From: Eulemur rufifrons
Taxonomy: Eukaryota > Chordata > Mammalia > Primates > Lemuridae
Direction of reading: 5' to 3'
Assembly: GCF_041146395.1 (NCBI RefSeq)
Contig: NC_090989.1
Coordinates: forward strand, 217,280,843-217,344,842
DNA length: 64,000 nucleotides
Every line of letters begins with the position of its first letter. The first letter of the stretch is position 1. The notes under the pieces are model-generated. The model searched no databases, had not been told where the DNA came from, and saw nothing but the letters and a program-made list of their open reading frames with translations. Below, in pieces: positions 10,831-23,484 of this stretch. A program made the position numbers and the translations under genes.

Positions 10831-11656
10831 TAGAACATCGGAACTGAAAGAGACTGAAGCTCCTTCTTTGACCTGTTTGAAGTTAATGTGGATTGGCATA
10901 GTTGACCTTCTTCTGTGGACATTTAAATCCCACAATGACAAACTGGTTCCTAGAAAGTTTTCCAGTTAGAACTGAAGTGTGAAGGTTGTAGGTAATTTCC
11001 TTTAGAGATATATGAAGGAAGTGATGACAACTCTCTGTTCAACTTCTAGCTTCTACCCCTGGTCCCAGAGCAGTGACCCTTCAGGATAGATATGAATGAA
11101 TGTGATGCCACCCACCCCACATTGGACTCTAATTCAGGAAGAAAGCAGGTAGGGAAGGGGTAGGAGAAATCAAAGGAATAGGCTTGAGTCTTCGAGCGTC
11201 CTCCACCAAAAACAAGGAATCCTATTGCCAAGTTCAGCAGCCTTCCCGTAAGAGTCAAGACTTTTCTTTTTGTAGTGCTTCTGGACCTTTTTCTCCAAAA
11301 TATTTTATTGGCTCTTTTATTCTTCAGAGCCCCTCAAAGAATCAGGGGCTTAATAATTACTGACACAACAACTTGATCTTGCCTAGGAAGACATTTAAAG
11401 GGCCCTAGGAATTAAAACATTGAGTCTAGGGTGTAGCTTAATTTATTGATTCCAAATGAGACATTCTAAATCAAAGCATATAATCTGAAGCAAGATAAAT
11501 TATGACAAAATTCTTTCACAAATACCCTGTGTGAGTACATCCTTTACATTTATTACATTCCATCATTTCCAAGATGTAGCTCTTACACGGCCATGGTAGC
11601 TATTGTTTAATCATCTCTCTACCAATCTTCCCTATCCCCACTTCAGATTTTAGTAA

Positions 11657-11982
11657 TACAGATGCTCTTCAATTTATGATGGAATTACATCTCAATAAAC
11701 CCACTGTAAGTTAAAAATACCATAAATCAAAAATGCATTTAATACTTCTAACCTGCCAAATATCATAGCTTAGCCTAGCCTCCTTAAACATGCTCAGAAC
11801 ATTTAGATTCGCCTATAGTTGAGCAAAGTCATCTAACACAAAGCCTGTTTTATAATAAATTGTGGAATATCTGGTGTAATTTATTGAATATCATGTATTA
11901 CATGAAAATTGCAATGGTTTCACACCATTGTAAAGTCAAACAATAGTAAGTAAAACCAAGGTAAGTCAGGGGTGGTCTGCAT
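11657..11982 (+). mobile_element. MER8-like nonautonomous DNA transposon
   Basis: Starts 'acagatgctcttcaatttat' and continues with 'cataaatcaaaaatgcatttaatac', 'catagcttagcctagcctcc', 'cacaaagcctgttttataat', ending 'aggtaagtcaggggtggtctg'. This order matches the MER8-type Tigger-related MITE as I remember it. Confidence 0.7.
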
Positions 11983-13627
11983 CTAAGAAAAGCAGACCTC
12001 TTTTTTTGACCTTAACCCTCAGATTCTTGGTAAAGGTGCTTATCAGTCAGATATTTCAGAGCCAAAGCTGGCTACAATAGTTTGCCTGGAAGTGAAGTTC
12101 ACTTTAAACTTAAGCCAATGAGCAGCAACAGTCCTTTCCTATTATGTATCTAGAGTAGCAACAAAGTTCTATTTTCAAAAAGGTTACCCTACACTTAGAA
12201 ATAACTCAGATAAAATTTCATTTTTCTAAAGACTAGTGGAATACTCTTTAGCAGAAAGCTTCTCAGGGCTTTCAAATTTTAAAAAGTGTAACATTTTCCC
12301 TGGCTCTATGTTTACAAGGTCCCTGCCATGACTCAAAAACAGATACTCCATAAAGAAAAAACAGACCTCAATTTGAACTCTGGCAAATGCTACGCTTTTA
12401 AGTTCTATGACTTAGTTAGCTTCCCCAGAAATTCAACAACTAAGAGTCTACTAAATCACTGGAGATCCTAAGGCAGGCTTCTCTTCAATTTTCTCCAGAT
12501 ATGAACAGTGAAAACCTATTTTGCAGACATGCTAAATATGACTATAATGTAAATTGATTGTATTAATGCTAAATATTGCCCTCTGTGTGTGAAGATGAGA
12601 CCAAGTTCTAGGAATATACTATACATCATAGTTAGGGTTTAGGTGAGGAAAGTACCTTTGTCTAGTACTGGTGTTTATTTGTTTAAAAATAATTAGAGAG
12701 TTGTTTTGAGCTCTGGCAGCATATTGAATTGTGAAAGGTGAGCATAGATTGAATCCTATGGGGAAAGAGCAGGCAATATATTCAGTATCATTTATCATTT
12801 CTTATTTTCGTCTTTGTCATATATTTTTTGTGTGCCCATACAGACACAAGTTGGTAAATTCTTAGGATATTTGCATGTTGACATTTTGTCAGCAAAATGA
12901 AAAATGAAAAGAATTTTGTAGTAAATGTCAGCGATGCAAAACTTAGTGATATTCTGTAAAACTGGGCCAGGCATGATTAGAAAAAAGTATTTTAAAGAAT
13001 GGTGGAAGTTTAGACTTCTAGGCTCAGAGTTGCTAGATGCTAGATGCTGGGCGGAAAATAAAAGTTATGCTTACGGACAAAAAGCTGACCACCTAAAGGT
13101 CAATGAAACACTCAAGGCCATAGCACTGGCTAAATGAAAGAACTGGATCCAAATGGAATTGATTTTACATTTAATGCCCTAGACACTTTAGAAAACACCT
13201 TTTTCTGCCCAAGTGTGTATGGAGGGAGCTCTGGATTTAGCAGATTGATTCTCCTGATTCGAGAGACGTGAGGTTCCAGAAATGGTTCAGTTATGCGCGG
13301 AAACTAATGACTCTGAAGCAAATTATCTAATCAATATTCAATTATCCAATAGCCCTTTTACTTACATTGGGCCTAGAATGCAACAGTTTTCCCTGTGTTA
13401 GTCATGTCCTCTGTATTTAATGATAAATTCTCTGCCAAGTGGAGTCCAGGAAGGACAGACCTTTTCCTTTCTACAAATTCAAAGTAAAATTCCCTGAAAA
13501 CATCTGGATCGAAGGAAAAGAGGAAATTGATGAATCTGTATAGTAAAGGTGAAAATAAACCCTGTCACATTGATTGGATAAATAATGACCCAGGTTGCTC
13601 TTCATGGCCAATACTGATAGAACACAG
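11983..13627. other. Intergenic, no recognised feature
   Basis: No coding similarity and no confident repeat assignment. ORFs here are short and have no recognisable domains. Confidence 0.45.
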
Positions 13628-13870
13628 ATGGCGCATTCATATAGAGTTTACAGAGTACTTTCGGGCTATTACTATGTTTATTTCTCACAGTAACATGCTA
13701 AACAAGTGGAGACACTGTCATTATTTTAACACTGTCCTGGCTATCAATGTTGCTTTATGGATATGGGTAGTGGATAGTGGAGTGATCTGTCTGACTACAC
13801 ACAGGCAGTGAGAGATGGGGCCTGAACTGGAACTCAAGTTTTCTGAATCCTGTATTTGCACTACTTCTAT
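13628..13870 (-). mobile_element. MIR-like SINE remnant, antisense
   Basis: Stretch with 'gttatttctcacagtaacatgc', 'gtggagacactgtcattatt' and 'cacaggcagtgagagatggggcctgaactgg', consistent with a very diverged antisense MIR. Confidence 0.45.
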
Positions 13871-14500
13871 CATCCCAGAGTTACAACAAAGTCTCTACAA
13901 AGATAAGCCCCTGAAAAATACATGCCTCTGTCCTGTCCTTGTGCATTTACCAGTCATTCGCTGTGGAAAGTTCTTGCATTGTCAGTAGAGGAGAAGGCAT
14001 TGGAGAATTCAAAGCTAAAGGCCTTGCTTCAGGGCTTCCTGGATCTGTCATTCAGTAGCAATTACTTCTCACATCCCCCACCTCTTCGCTTCAAAGTCCG
14101 ATCATTTCTCAGCTTTGTCTCCAGACGATTATCCAAATTGATTATCCAAATCAACACTAACCACAAGTTTCTAGGACTCCAGAGCCCGGATGTGTGATTC
14201 ACTGTGTCTAAAATGCTTTTCTCCTGTCCTGACTGAATTCAGAGGTTTTCTTTTCACTTGCTAATTATCCAGGTCCTACAAACTGCGGATGTGATTAAGT
14301 GCAATATGTTCATTGTGATGAAATTCCACTAGCTTTAGGAGAAACAATAGTAAAGTCTGTTAGATTCATTACAATAGACACTCATATAAAGGATCCTCCT
14401 AAGATTCCTAGAAGATGTTTATTTTATAAGCGGTTCTTATTATCAGAACTGTTTTTCATGTTGGCCAGACATGCATTTTTATAATTAGATCCTCCCCATA

Positions 14501-14542
14501 ACACACATACATGTGCGCGCGTGCACACACACACACACACAC
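14501..14542. repeat. 42-bp alternating purine-pyrimidine tract: (CA)n with a CGCGCG core
   Basis: Strictly alternating purine-pyrimidine through ACACAT...GTGCGCGCGTGC...(AC)n. The composition is prone to form Z-DNA. It is a simple repeat, not a gene. Confidence 0.9.
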
Positions 14543-14899
14543 TTGCATATCCTCAACACACATGATTATGAGTAGAACTTTGAGAATGACAGAAGATTCA
14601 TACAGAAGTAAATGGATGGATTGAGGTGGCAGGTGCCACAAGTAAAATAGATCATGGGTGAAGCAGCTTTAACTAAATGTCGTACTTCCCTTTATGGCAA
14701 ATGTAATTTCTTCACCCCACATTATCCCCATTTTTCTTCCAACATCACCCTTGCTCCAAGTTTTCTATCCATAGGTCTATTCTTCACATGCTGCCTTTCA
14801 CCACTTTGATCTTCAAGGGAATAAATAACGTAAAAATATTTAGAACAGTTTGAAAAGAGAAGAGATATAGTGACATTTCCTTCCACTGCTAAAACATAA

Positions 14900-15235
14900 C
14901 TATTTTTATGTTTATGGACTTTTTTCTAGCGTTGGTCTAAAAACAGCCATATCTTTATTTAGTTATAAGCCTACCACATATACACTTTTATATTCTGCAC
15001 TTTTCACGTAATATGTACTGTAAACATGTCTTCTTGGTCTTTGTAATTATCATTTTAATGACCATACTCTATTGGGTTGATGTATCATAACTTACTAAAC
15101 TCCATTGTAAAACATTTAAATTGTTTCCAATTTTTTATTGTTGTAAATAATACTACAGAGAATATCTTCATGAACAAAGGCTGTGTGTGTTTTAGATTTT
15201 TTCTTTAGGATGAATTCACAACCTTCATATCTCCC
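14900..15235 (-). mobile_element. Old L1M fragment, antisense
   Basis: Contains 'tttaaattgtttccaattttttattgttgtaaataatactac', followed by 'aatatcttcatgaacaaagg' and 'ttctttaggatgaattc'. This is the usual antisense signature of the L1M 3' ORF2/UTR. The left boundary is uncertain. Confidence 0.65.
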
Positions 15236-15551
15236 AGGTTCCAGAAATTAGAGAGCGGTTTGCTGCCTCAAACTCTAGAGGGACGAGACAGGTAATTTAA
15301 ACAAGTGAACTGGGCCAATAAATATGGTGAACCGAAGTAGCTCTTATCTTAGCCCTGACAACATTCCTCAAATCTACATCCCTGGCTACCAATCTTGCTT
15401 CTTCCATCTGTCCACCGATCCATCTGTCCATACATCTGTTCATTGGTCAGCCAATCCTAGCTGGGTACTGTGATCAATGACTAATATAGAATTCACATTT
15501 TCACAAAGTGTTATGCCATTTAGTGAAACCTTCGAATTGTTATGTTATTAT

Positions 15552-15913
15552 AGTCATGCATCACATAACGATGTTTTGGTCAATGATGGACTACATATAC
15601 AACAGTGGTCCCATAAGGCTATACTACCGTATTTTTACTGTACCTTTTCTATGTTTAGATATGCTTGGTTAAACAAAGACTGACCATTGTGTTGCAACTG
15701 CCTAGAGTATTCAGTACAGTAGCGTACTGTATAGGTTTGTAGCCTAGGAATAATAGGCTACACCATATAGCCTGGGTGTATAATGGGCTATACCACCTAG
15801 GTTTGTGTAAGTACACTCTACAATGTTCTACAAAAAAAAAAAAAAAAAGAAAAAAATCACGTAATGATGCATTTCTCAGAAAGTATGCTGTCATTAAACG
15901 ACGTATTACTGTA
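15552..15913 (+). mobile_element. MER6-like Tigger-related MITE, copy 1
   Basis: Ends are 'agtcatgcatcacataacgatg' and 'cattaaacgacgtattactg', an inverted pair flanked by TA. The interior has 'tttactgtaccttttctatgtttag', 'caactgcctagagtattcag' and 'ccacctaggtttgtgtaagt'. An internal A-run of about 17 at 15832-15848 is a local expansion. The family name is from memory. Confidence 0.8.
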
Positions 15914-15967
15914 TACACACATATGTATGTGTATATGTATGCATTTGTGTATTCATAGGCATAAATA

Positions 15968-16112
15968 TGTGCTATACCATATAGTCTTGGTGTATAGCAG
16001 GATATACCACCTAGGTTTGTGTAAGTAAACTCTATGATGTTCGTACAAAGACAAAATCGCCCAATGAGGCATCTCAGAACTTATCCCCATCATTAAGCAG
16101 CATGAGATTGTA
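15968..16112 (+). mobile_element. MER6-like MITE, copy 2 (3' part only)
   Basis: Repeats the right-hand ~145 bp of copy 1: 'gctataccatatagtcttgg', 'accacctaggtttgtgtaagt', 'atgatgttcgtacaaagac', ending 'cattaagcagcatgagattg'. It starts only about 55 bp after copy 1 ends, so it is either a local duplication or a second insertion. Confidence 0.8.
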
Positions 16113-16365
16113 TTTAATTTGTATAATTGTCGATGCCAAGTGCTGACATCAAGAGAGAGAAGTGAGGGGATGAAGTTGCTGCTGGAGTGGTCTAGGCAAT
16201 TTCATGGAGAAAATAGAGCTTGTGATAAATTTTAAAGAATGGGCTAGGGGGTTGGGTTTGAATAGAGTGAAAATGTCACCTGGTTCTAATATTTGGTACA
16301 TTTCTCACTGCCCTTTATTACCAATCTTGAGATTTTAGAAATTTTTTTATACCTTTAACCCGTTA

Positions 16366-16772
16366 AAAGAAACACGTTAGACAAATTAAATGCAATAGAG
16401 TTTAACTAAGCAAAGAATGATTCACAATTGGGCCGTCCCCAGAGCCAGCATAGGTTCAGGGGGATTCCAGGTCTGCCACACGGTCAGATAACATTTATGG
16501 ACGGAAAAAGGAAAGTGACATACAGGAAATGGAAGTGACATACAGAAACAGCCAGACTGGGTACAGCTTAGAGTTTGACTGACTGAACAAGATTTAAACA
16601 GTTGGTAGCCTGTGACTGGCCAAAACTCGGCTGTTGTGATTGGCTGAGACTTGGCTACTTGTTACAAGAGTAGTTTACAGTCTGTTTACACATCCAGTTA
16701 GGTTACAGTTCACTATCTATGAAAAAACTTAAATAAGGAGGCAGCTTTAGGCTAAAGGTAATTTAACAAATC
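16366..16772. mobile_element. Probable ERV LTR, family unassigned
   Basis: Low-copy-looking stretch typical of a retroviral LTR: 'gagtttaactaagcaaagaatgattcacaattgggc', 'atttatggacggaaaaaggaaagtgacatacag', repeated GGCCAAAACTCGGC and GATTGGCTGAGAC (inverted CCAAT) boxes, and 'cacatccagttaggttacagttcac'. It resembles a known primate ERV1-type LTR in antisense, but I cannot name it and saw no clean target duplication. Confidence 0.4.
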
Positions 16773-18120
16773 CCCAAATTTTCTGACTATCCGACTATCC
16801 GGGTTGAAATGTATCAAGGCCTCTTCAATGAGAATCTTCATGATTTTGTTGATTAAAGATTAAAAATCAACTCTGAGCAAAGTGTGAGGATCTGGGCTTT
16901 TGATTAGATTAGGGGAAAGTCGAAAAGGAATAAGGAAGTGCTCTGTTCCCTGAGACATTTAAAATCCACTCAAAATAATCTCCTGGTCTTCAATATATGA
17001 AGAAAACCAAGCTTGGGCAGGAAAATGGTATTACTATAAACTTTACCTGTAAAGATCTTTGTCTGAGACCCAGTCCACCAATAAGTACTCTAAAATGCAG
17101 CTTTAAGCTTCTACAGTAACCAGAGAACAGGAGCATGTTTCCAATAAATTCAATCATTAGAACAATGGTTTTATAAAGTAATTTAAAATTACTTGAAACA
17201 CTGTAATCTAATGAGAAATACCAAAGGCCATATTCAAATGAGACAGTCAACAAAGATCACCAATTTCCTTTCTAACAAAGAATGGTCGTTTCCTCCACCC
17301 CTTCAGGTCTCATTCATGGAGTTTTCTCTTTAAATAGGAGATACATTTCAAGGTTTCAGAGTATTTTCTCTAAAAATGTTAATTTCTTTTCTTTCACTCT
17401 TCCCCCGTTTTCTGCTTAAAGCCTTTCATACTTTTTGCCTACAACTTTAATTATTTAATTTCTTCCCTGCATTATTTAAAGAAAAAGACAGTGTTGAGGC
17501 TGCAGTATGTATGAAGTAAGTATGATTCCATGCAAAATTGAAGAAAACTGTGTAACACTGCACAGTAGTGGATAATTTAGTAGAAGATGTTTGCAATCTC
17601 TATTCCTCTTTTATCTTAATATAGCTTCTGCAAATATGGACTAAATGACCACTTTGTTTAACTATGTCTGATAAATATCAATGAAGAAAAGACCTTCATG
17701 AGCTTGAAGAAAGGCAATATACATGAAGGAATATAATTTTTGGTTAAAAGCATTTAGAAATGGGTCAAAGAAAAGACAAGACTAGAAATGCTTATCACAG
17801 CATTTAAATACAGAATTTCTTTGTATCTTCCTACCAACATAAAAATAAAATGGAATAGCAGTAGAAATGGAACACAAGTACAATTTGTAAAAATGCACGA
17901 TTCTCTTACACTCGTGACACGTTCTTCAACCAAAATTTTAATTACCTCAAAGGTAGAGATACATGTACTTAAAAATAAAAAGCCTCTTTTTTCTGATTGG
18001 ATCAGTATAAGTTTATTGTAGAAAACAATAATGTGAATAAAAATATTTTTTAATCTCACCAGACACTTCTAATCTTTAATCACCATCTTGGCACATTTTT
18101 TTAATTCTCTCTCTGTCTGC
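16773..18120. other. Intergenic AT-rich DNA, no recognised feature
   Basis: No coding similarity. The overlapping frames of 77-101 codons near 17750-18060 lie on opposite strands in AT-rich DNA and have no recognisable domain. Confidence 0.45.
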
Positions 18121-18128
18121 ATTAGGCA

Positions 18129-18250
18129 AATTATATATATATATACACACATATATATATATAAAATAAAATATATAAATAAAAAATATAAAATATATAC
18201 ATTAACATGCATACATACATATATACATATGCACACATATGTAAATACAC
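18129..18250. repeat. TA/CA-rich simple repeat
   Basis: Interrupted (TA)n, (TACA)n and TATAAA runs. A similar tract recurs at 18412-18455 directly before the next MITE. Confidence 0.8.
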
Positions 18251-18455
18251 ATTTACGCTCATGTAGTTTTAATCCTATTTTAATATTCAGTTATGTTCAT
18301 TTACATATTTCAAATATATTATTTCTATTTCCTATTTATTTTTAAATATGTCTTTTCATGGCTGCAAAAAAAGTCTATCATATGAATGTACTATATACAC
18401 ATTCACACACATTATATATATATATATATATGTATATATACACACACACACAGAC

Positions 18456-18830
18456 ACACATCACTTAACATCAGTTATGTTCTGAGAAATGCGGATGCGT
18501 TTTGGTCATTTTGTTGTGTGAATATCGAGTGTACTTACAGAAACATAGATGTTATAGCCTGCTACACACTATAGCCTATTTCTCCTAGACTACAAGCCTG
18601 TACGGCATGTTATTGTGCTGAATACTGTAGGCAATTGTAACACAATGCTAAGTATTTGTGTACGTAAACACATTTAAACATTGAAAAGGTAATGCATTGA
18701 ACTACAAAGTTCCCGAGGCTATAATAGCTAGGTAATAGGAATTTTTCAGTTCCATTATAATCTTATGGGACCACTGTTGTGTATGTGTCCTATTGTTCAC
18801 TGAAACATCGTTATACAGTGCGTGACTATA
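18456..18830 (-). mobile_element. MER6-like MITE, copy 3
   Basis: Reverse-orientation copy: it begins 'cacatcacttaacatcagttatgttctgag' and ends 'aaacatcgttatacagtgcgtgactata'. The interior contains 'ttgtaacacaatgctaagtatttgtg', the complement of copy 1's 'ccattgtgttgcaactgcc' region. Confidence 0.8.
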
Positions 18831-19089
18831 GAACCATCATTCCAGTATTGAAAATATAAGCAGCTGCCAGTTTGGGGGGTGTATTACAGATAATGCTGAT
18901 CAACATCTGTATAGAGGCATACCTTTTTAGTTATAAGATAGCAGAGTTAAATTATTTTCACAGAGCAAGCGTCACAAAGTCCCAAAATGACTCAATAGGT
19001 TTTCTAAAATTTCCTTGTATGACTTCAGAGATAATCTGAATCTACAAGAAAATCATATTAATGTTTAAAAATTGATACTGAAGGTGTAT

Positions 19090-19325
19090 TGCATAGTATT
19101 AACACCATGGACCCTAAAATAACACTGCCTAGGTTCCAATTCCAGATTTACTGCTTGTTGTGTGATCTTAGATAAATTCCTTAATGTTTTTGTCTGTATC
19201 TTTATTTGTAAAATGAGTATAATTCTAGAATTTACTTCATAAATCTATTGTGAAGATTTAAAAAAATTATGGAAAGGGATTTAGCATGTTACTTTATATA
19301 ATAATTTTGTAATAAATTAGCAGTA
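19090..19325 (+). mobile_element. MIR SINE remnant
   Basis: Sense MIR order: 'aacaccatggaccctaaaat', 'ctgcctaggttccaattccag', 'gtgtgatcttagataaattcc', 'tttatttgtaaaatgagtataat', 'gtgaagatttaaa'. Confidence 0.75.
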
Positions 19326-20130
19326 AATGAATGTTATTATCAATATCTTAGTCTATGAAATATTGTACACCAAATACTTCTGAATACCATTAAGTGGGAA
19401 GTGTTATTTTACTTTCTCCTTGCAAATATTTTAAAGATTTTTAAATTGGATCACACATCAAAAAAGAACAACCCAATATTCAAATAATCTATTTAATGGA
19501 TTGTGTTAATGTGCTCTATCATTTATCTCCTTTTTTATGTTACACCACAAATACGACAGTCTGTTGCACAATATATGAAGAGACAATGGTACTGAGTCAC
19601 CCTCTATAGATCAGGCCTTCTAATTTGTCCAGATTTACATGCATATATCCTTTTCTTGTGGTATACACTAAGAATTTTCCTAGGTGGGCTATGGATCCAA
19701 GACACAAGAGTTTGTTCAGGCTGTTCAAAGAAGTTATATAGATGAGTAGTCCTGCTCCGCCTTTGTGAATTGATTCATTTTGGAAGTTCTTTCTGGAATC
19801 TGGGTGGCTGACTGTGGCCAAGCATCAGAGTGTTACTAAATGGCTTCCTTAGGAAAGCTAACTGGTTAGAGCAATTTTTACAATTGGGCATTTGGACATT
19901 TAACATACTGCAGAAGTTAGGAGTTCATAAGGTTCTTCTCACTGCCTGAAACTTTACTTTGACCTTCACATCATCTTTTGGTGATGGATCTTCAAAATTC
20001 AGCTCAGGATATCTGCTCTGGCAAAAAGCATTTCCCAAAGCTTGTACCTCCCTTGCCCACAACAGTGCAGTCTCAAACTGCACTGTAACCAATTCTATGC
20101 TTTTCTTGCCTGCCTCCTCCTTCATTTACC

Positions 20131-20176
20131 TACACACACACACACACACACACACACGCACGCACACTCACACACA
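20131..20176. repeat. (AC)n microsatellite
   Basis: About 13 AC units followed by GC/CA variants. It is a simple repeat; the histidine/threonine-rich frames through it are artefacts. Confidence 0.95.
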
Positions 20177-20179
20177 GAC

Positions 20180-21215
20180 ACCAAACTTAAAACTTCCAAA
20201 GACAAATGGCATGTCCAATTCTATTTACTATCCTAAGCAACAAGCATGTGTTAGGTACTTAATATCTGCTTATTGAATGGCTAATTCTGTAGTCTTCTAT
20301 TTCTGGTATGGATGGATGAGATGGTTCATATCACTCCAATTCCAGGAGATATGCTTATAAATTAGTAATACTGACAAGGATTAAAAAGCATGACTCTTCT
20401 GAGTATTTATGAATTAAATGATATATTTAGGATATGCCTCAATATAATCCAGTTTCTTTGCTGGGGAATGGCAGAAATTGTAGGTGTCAATGAAAAATAT
20501 TTGACCATATATTGATACTTGTTGAAAATAGGTGATGAATGAGGAGGAGTTAAATATACTATTCTCATCACATTTCTGCATATTTGAAAATTTTCATAAT
20601 ACAAAGTACATACACAATCAAAAATGTAACGAAAAAAGCACAACCTAAGAACACTAACTTTATAATGCTAGTATCCAGAAAAGGGTACATTGATAGATTT
20701 TTTATTTTTACAGCATGCCTGTTATGTTTGGGGGATACGATTTGAAACAGGCTCCATGTACAGTTTGTGCTGCTATGAAAGGCTAACTACTAGTGTACTT
20801 CAGCCAAAACTGGTGGGATTACAAGAGCGAGGTGGATACAAGTCTCCTTTATACAAAGACCCAAAGGCAGACATTGAATGAAAAATAAGAAGAAAGAGAA
20901 ACAAACTATGGGTTTCAGAAAGAAAAAGAAACAAGCTATAAGCTTCAAAGGTTTAAAATCTAGCCAATAAAACTCATCTGCAAAGTCCTGGGAGATGGCC
21001 GCATGACTGAGGTGGTAGTGTATGTGTTTATGTTGGCTGTTTCATTCCCTTAACACACCTTAGACATCTCTAATTAATCCCTTTGGAGCAGTGGTGGCTG
21101 GAATTCACAGCTCACAGTCTTGTCCCATGCTGGCCAAGTGTAACCCTAAGACACTGCACCTACATGCATCTGAAGGGACATTATTGCCCTTCAGATTTAA
21201 GAATAACTGCTTGAA
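20180..21215. other. Intergenic, no recognised feature
   Basis: No recognisable protein or repeat. A short Lys/Arg purine-rich patch occurs at 20880-20935. Confidence 0.4.
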
Positions 21216-21283
21216 TAGGCCCAGAGTTCTCAATCCTGGCTGCACATTAAAATCAATTCAATCAGAAAGCAGGAACTGGGTGT
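21216..21283. mobile_element. MER5-like hAT MITE fragment
   Basis: 'gagttctcaatcctggctgcacattaaaatcaattcaatcag' matches the start of a MER5-type element. It is cut off next to the T-run at 21290. Confidence 0.65.
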
Positions 21284-21289
21284 AGACAT

Positions 21290-21310
21290 TTTTTTTTTTT
21301 TTTTTTTTTT
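21290..21310. repeat. T-run of about 21
   Basis: A homopolymer directly after the MER5 fragment. It may be the antisense tail of a lost or very short retroposon, but no body is recognisable beyond it. Confidence 0.85.
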
Positions 21311-21419
21311 GAGTTTCCTTGTAGGATTCTACTTTGCTAAACAAATACCCTAACAGTTGTAAGACAGTGGCCCCAACCACAGAAAGATGTCGTGAGTATT
21401 GAGAAATGAAAAGAGGACA

Positions 21420-21910
21420 TTTTGCAATGGGTCACTGTGGTGGATGCTGTGGTGTGCTGGCCACACATCCCCGCTCCACCTTTTCAGGACCAAGGCAAGC
21501 ATTCCCTGAGTTTCCTTTCCAAGACCATTGGCTACTGTAGGCTACTTCACACCTGAATCCCTTCTGGGAATTGCCACAACCCAAAAAAGCTGCCTTGCTC
21601 AAGATTGTGCCCCAGTCATCCTGGTGTGGTCCACATCCAGTGACTGCACAGATAAAAATGCCCAGCGTCCTTTCCTCAATTTGGAACACCTGTCAAGGGC
21701 CATCCCTATTTCAGAGTTCCCTATGGGATCAGCTAAACACCTTTTGCCACTGCATCACAAGTCAGTTCTCCCTCTACCCAATACTTCTTGGAAGCATCTC
21801 TGCTTTCCAACTTGCTTACAGGTGTGATTCTCCGCGGTGCTCCCAGTAAACCAGCTGCCTGGAAATCTCTATCTCAGGGGCTGTTTCCTAGGGAACCTCA
21901 CCTAAGATAA
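21420..21910. mobile_element. Possible old LTR or L1 3' fragment, unassigned
   Basis: The right end, 'ctcccagtaaaccagctgcctggaaatctctatctcaggggctgtttcctagggaacctcacctaaga', resembles a common mammalian repeat terminus I cannot name. The rest looks unique. Weak call. Confidence 0.3.
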
Positions 21911-22865
21911 TCACAGAGCCTTTGATGGGATGCTGCTTAGCTTTAGTGCTTACCCACCTGCTTTCTCAAGTGGGAACAAGAAGCTTCAGTATTTGCTTTG
22001 CTAAGATCAATTATTTACAGGCAATTCAGAGCTAGACTAGACATGCTTTCCCCAAAATCTCATCATTTCTGCTAGTGGTAAAAGATGGAAAACTTGAGGC
22101 TCTCACCCATAATTAATTAATGCATCCAAAACATTTTAAATGTGAGAAATATTTATCCTCATATTCTAGATCAGTTAAAGTAATTTTAAAGAATCATGAA
22201 TGTTATTTTTCTCAGATATCACCAGAATCACTGTGTGATATCTGGGTATTCTTTGGACTGTTCAACTTCCTCTTCCTCCAGTGGGTATCCCTTAAGGCTC
22301 CCTGATGTTGCTTTGTTCTGTTTCCAAACTGCCTCACTTCCTGAATTTTCTTTGCCTCATGGTCAATGCAGGCAAAAACTGACAGAGGCGTCTACTAGAA
22401 GGCTTGTTGGGACCAGGTCTTTGGTTCCTGGCAACCTAAACAGTCATCCACGGGAGAGTGTAGAGGCTACGTGTGTTAATCTGCTAGACTTTGACTTTAT
22501 AACATCCATCAATGTACAAGTAAGAAACTCCTGATTTGTGGGTGAGAGGTTATGTTAATATGACAGACTTAGAGGTAAGATACATGTGCAGAGTGAGAAG
22601 TGTATTTGGAAATCCAAGAATCAATGTCTTTCTCCCTGCTCTCTGGTGACTAAAATCTACATGGAGCAAACAATGCACAGTTTGCTTGGTTGGCTTGGTG
22701 GTGGTTCTCTTCACAAGTTCATGAAACCCAAAAGCTTGTCATTTTCTTCACTTTGATGAATGACTTTCAATTTGTACCCAGTCACACAGCAAACAGAACT
22801 GTGACTTGTGTTTTACGATTTGGGTAGGTAACTTAATTTACTTTACACCCTTGCTAGTCAATGTG

Positions 22866-22960
22866 TGATTTATGAAACGGCATCCTTGACATCACCTGAG
22901 AGCTTGTCAGAAATGTACAATTTTGGCCCCCAGCCATAACCCAGGTCTACTAAATGAGAA
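22866..22960. mobile_element. MER5A-like hAT MITE fragment
   Basis: 'ggcatccttgacatcacctgagagcttgtcagaaatg' followed by 'cccaggtctactaaatgagaatgtgc' matches MER5A with decay. Confidence 0.7.
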
Positions 22961-23484
22961 TGTGCTTTTTAATGAGATAATTCTGTACTTCGAGAAGGCC
23001 CTCTGGGTAAGATTGATGCCACTGGTCCACAGAACACATTTTGGGTAGAAAGGCTCTGGAGAGTCCTACCATATTTTTAGTAGTTACAGTTTTTGCCTTG
23101 ATAGGAAGCTGAGTCATGGGTGTGTCCTTCTGTCTCCCACAGCACCCGAGTTTAAGTCCCCACCCATTGTCACAGCAAGCCAAATGAAAGAGAATTAGAC
23201 AAGAAGCAGCGTCCAAGGTGTGATAGATGGTGGCTGTTCCCAAAGAAATAAAGAGAGTCTTTGTCATATGGGTAGAACTGCGGTCACATGTGAGGGATGT
23301 AGCTTAGAGCCCAGCTCTGGGAAATGGCTAATTGCCTCGCAGAGAAAACTCACCAGGTAGCAGCTTTCACATGGAAGAGAATGGCATCTCCACCAGCTCT
23401 GTCCAGAGGCAGCAGAAAGAAAAGCCTTAGAGAAAAATCACACCAGTAAGGACATTCCTTAAATTTTTAAAATATGGGGAAAGC

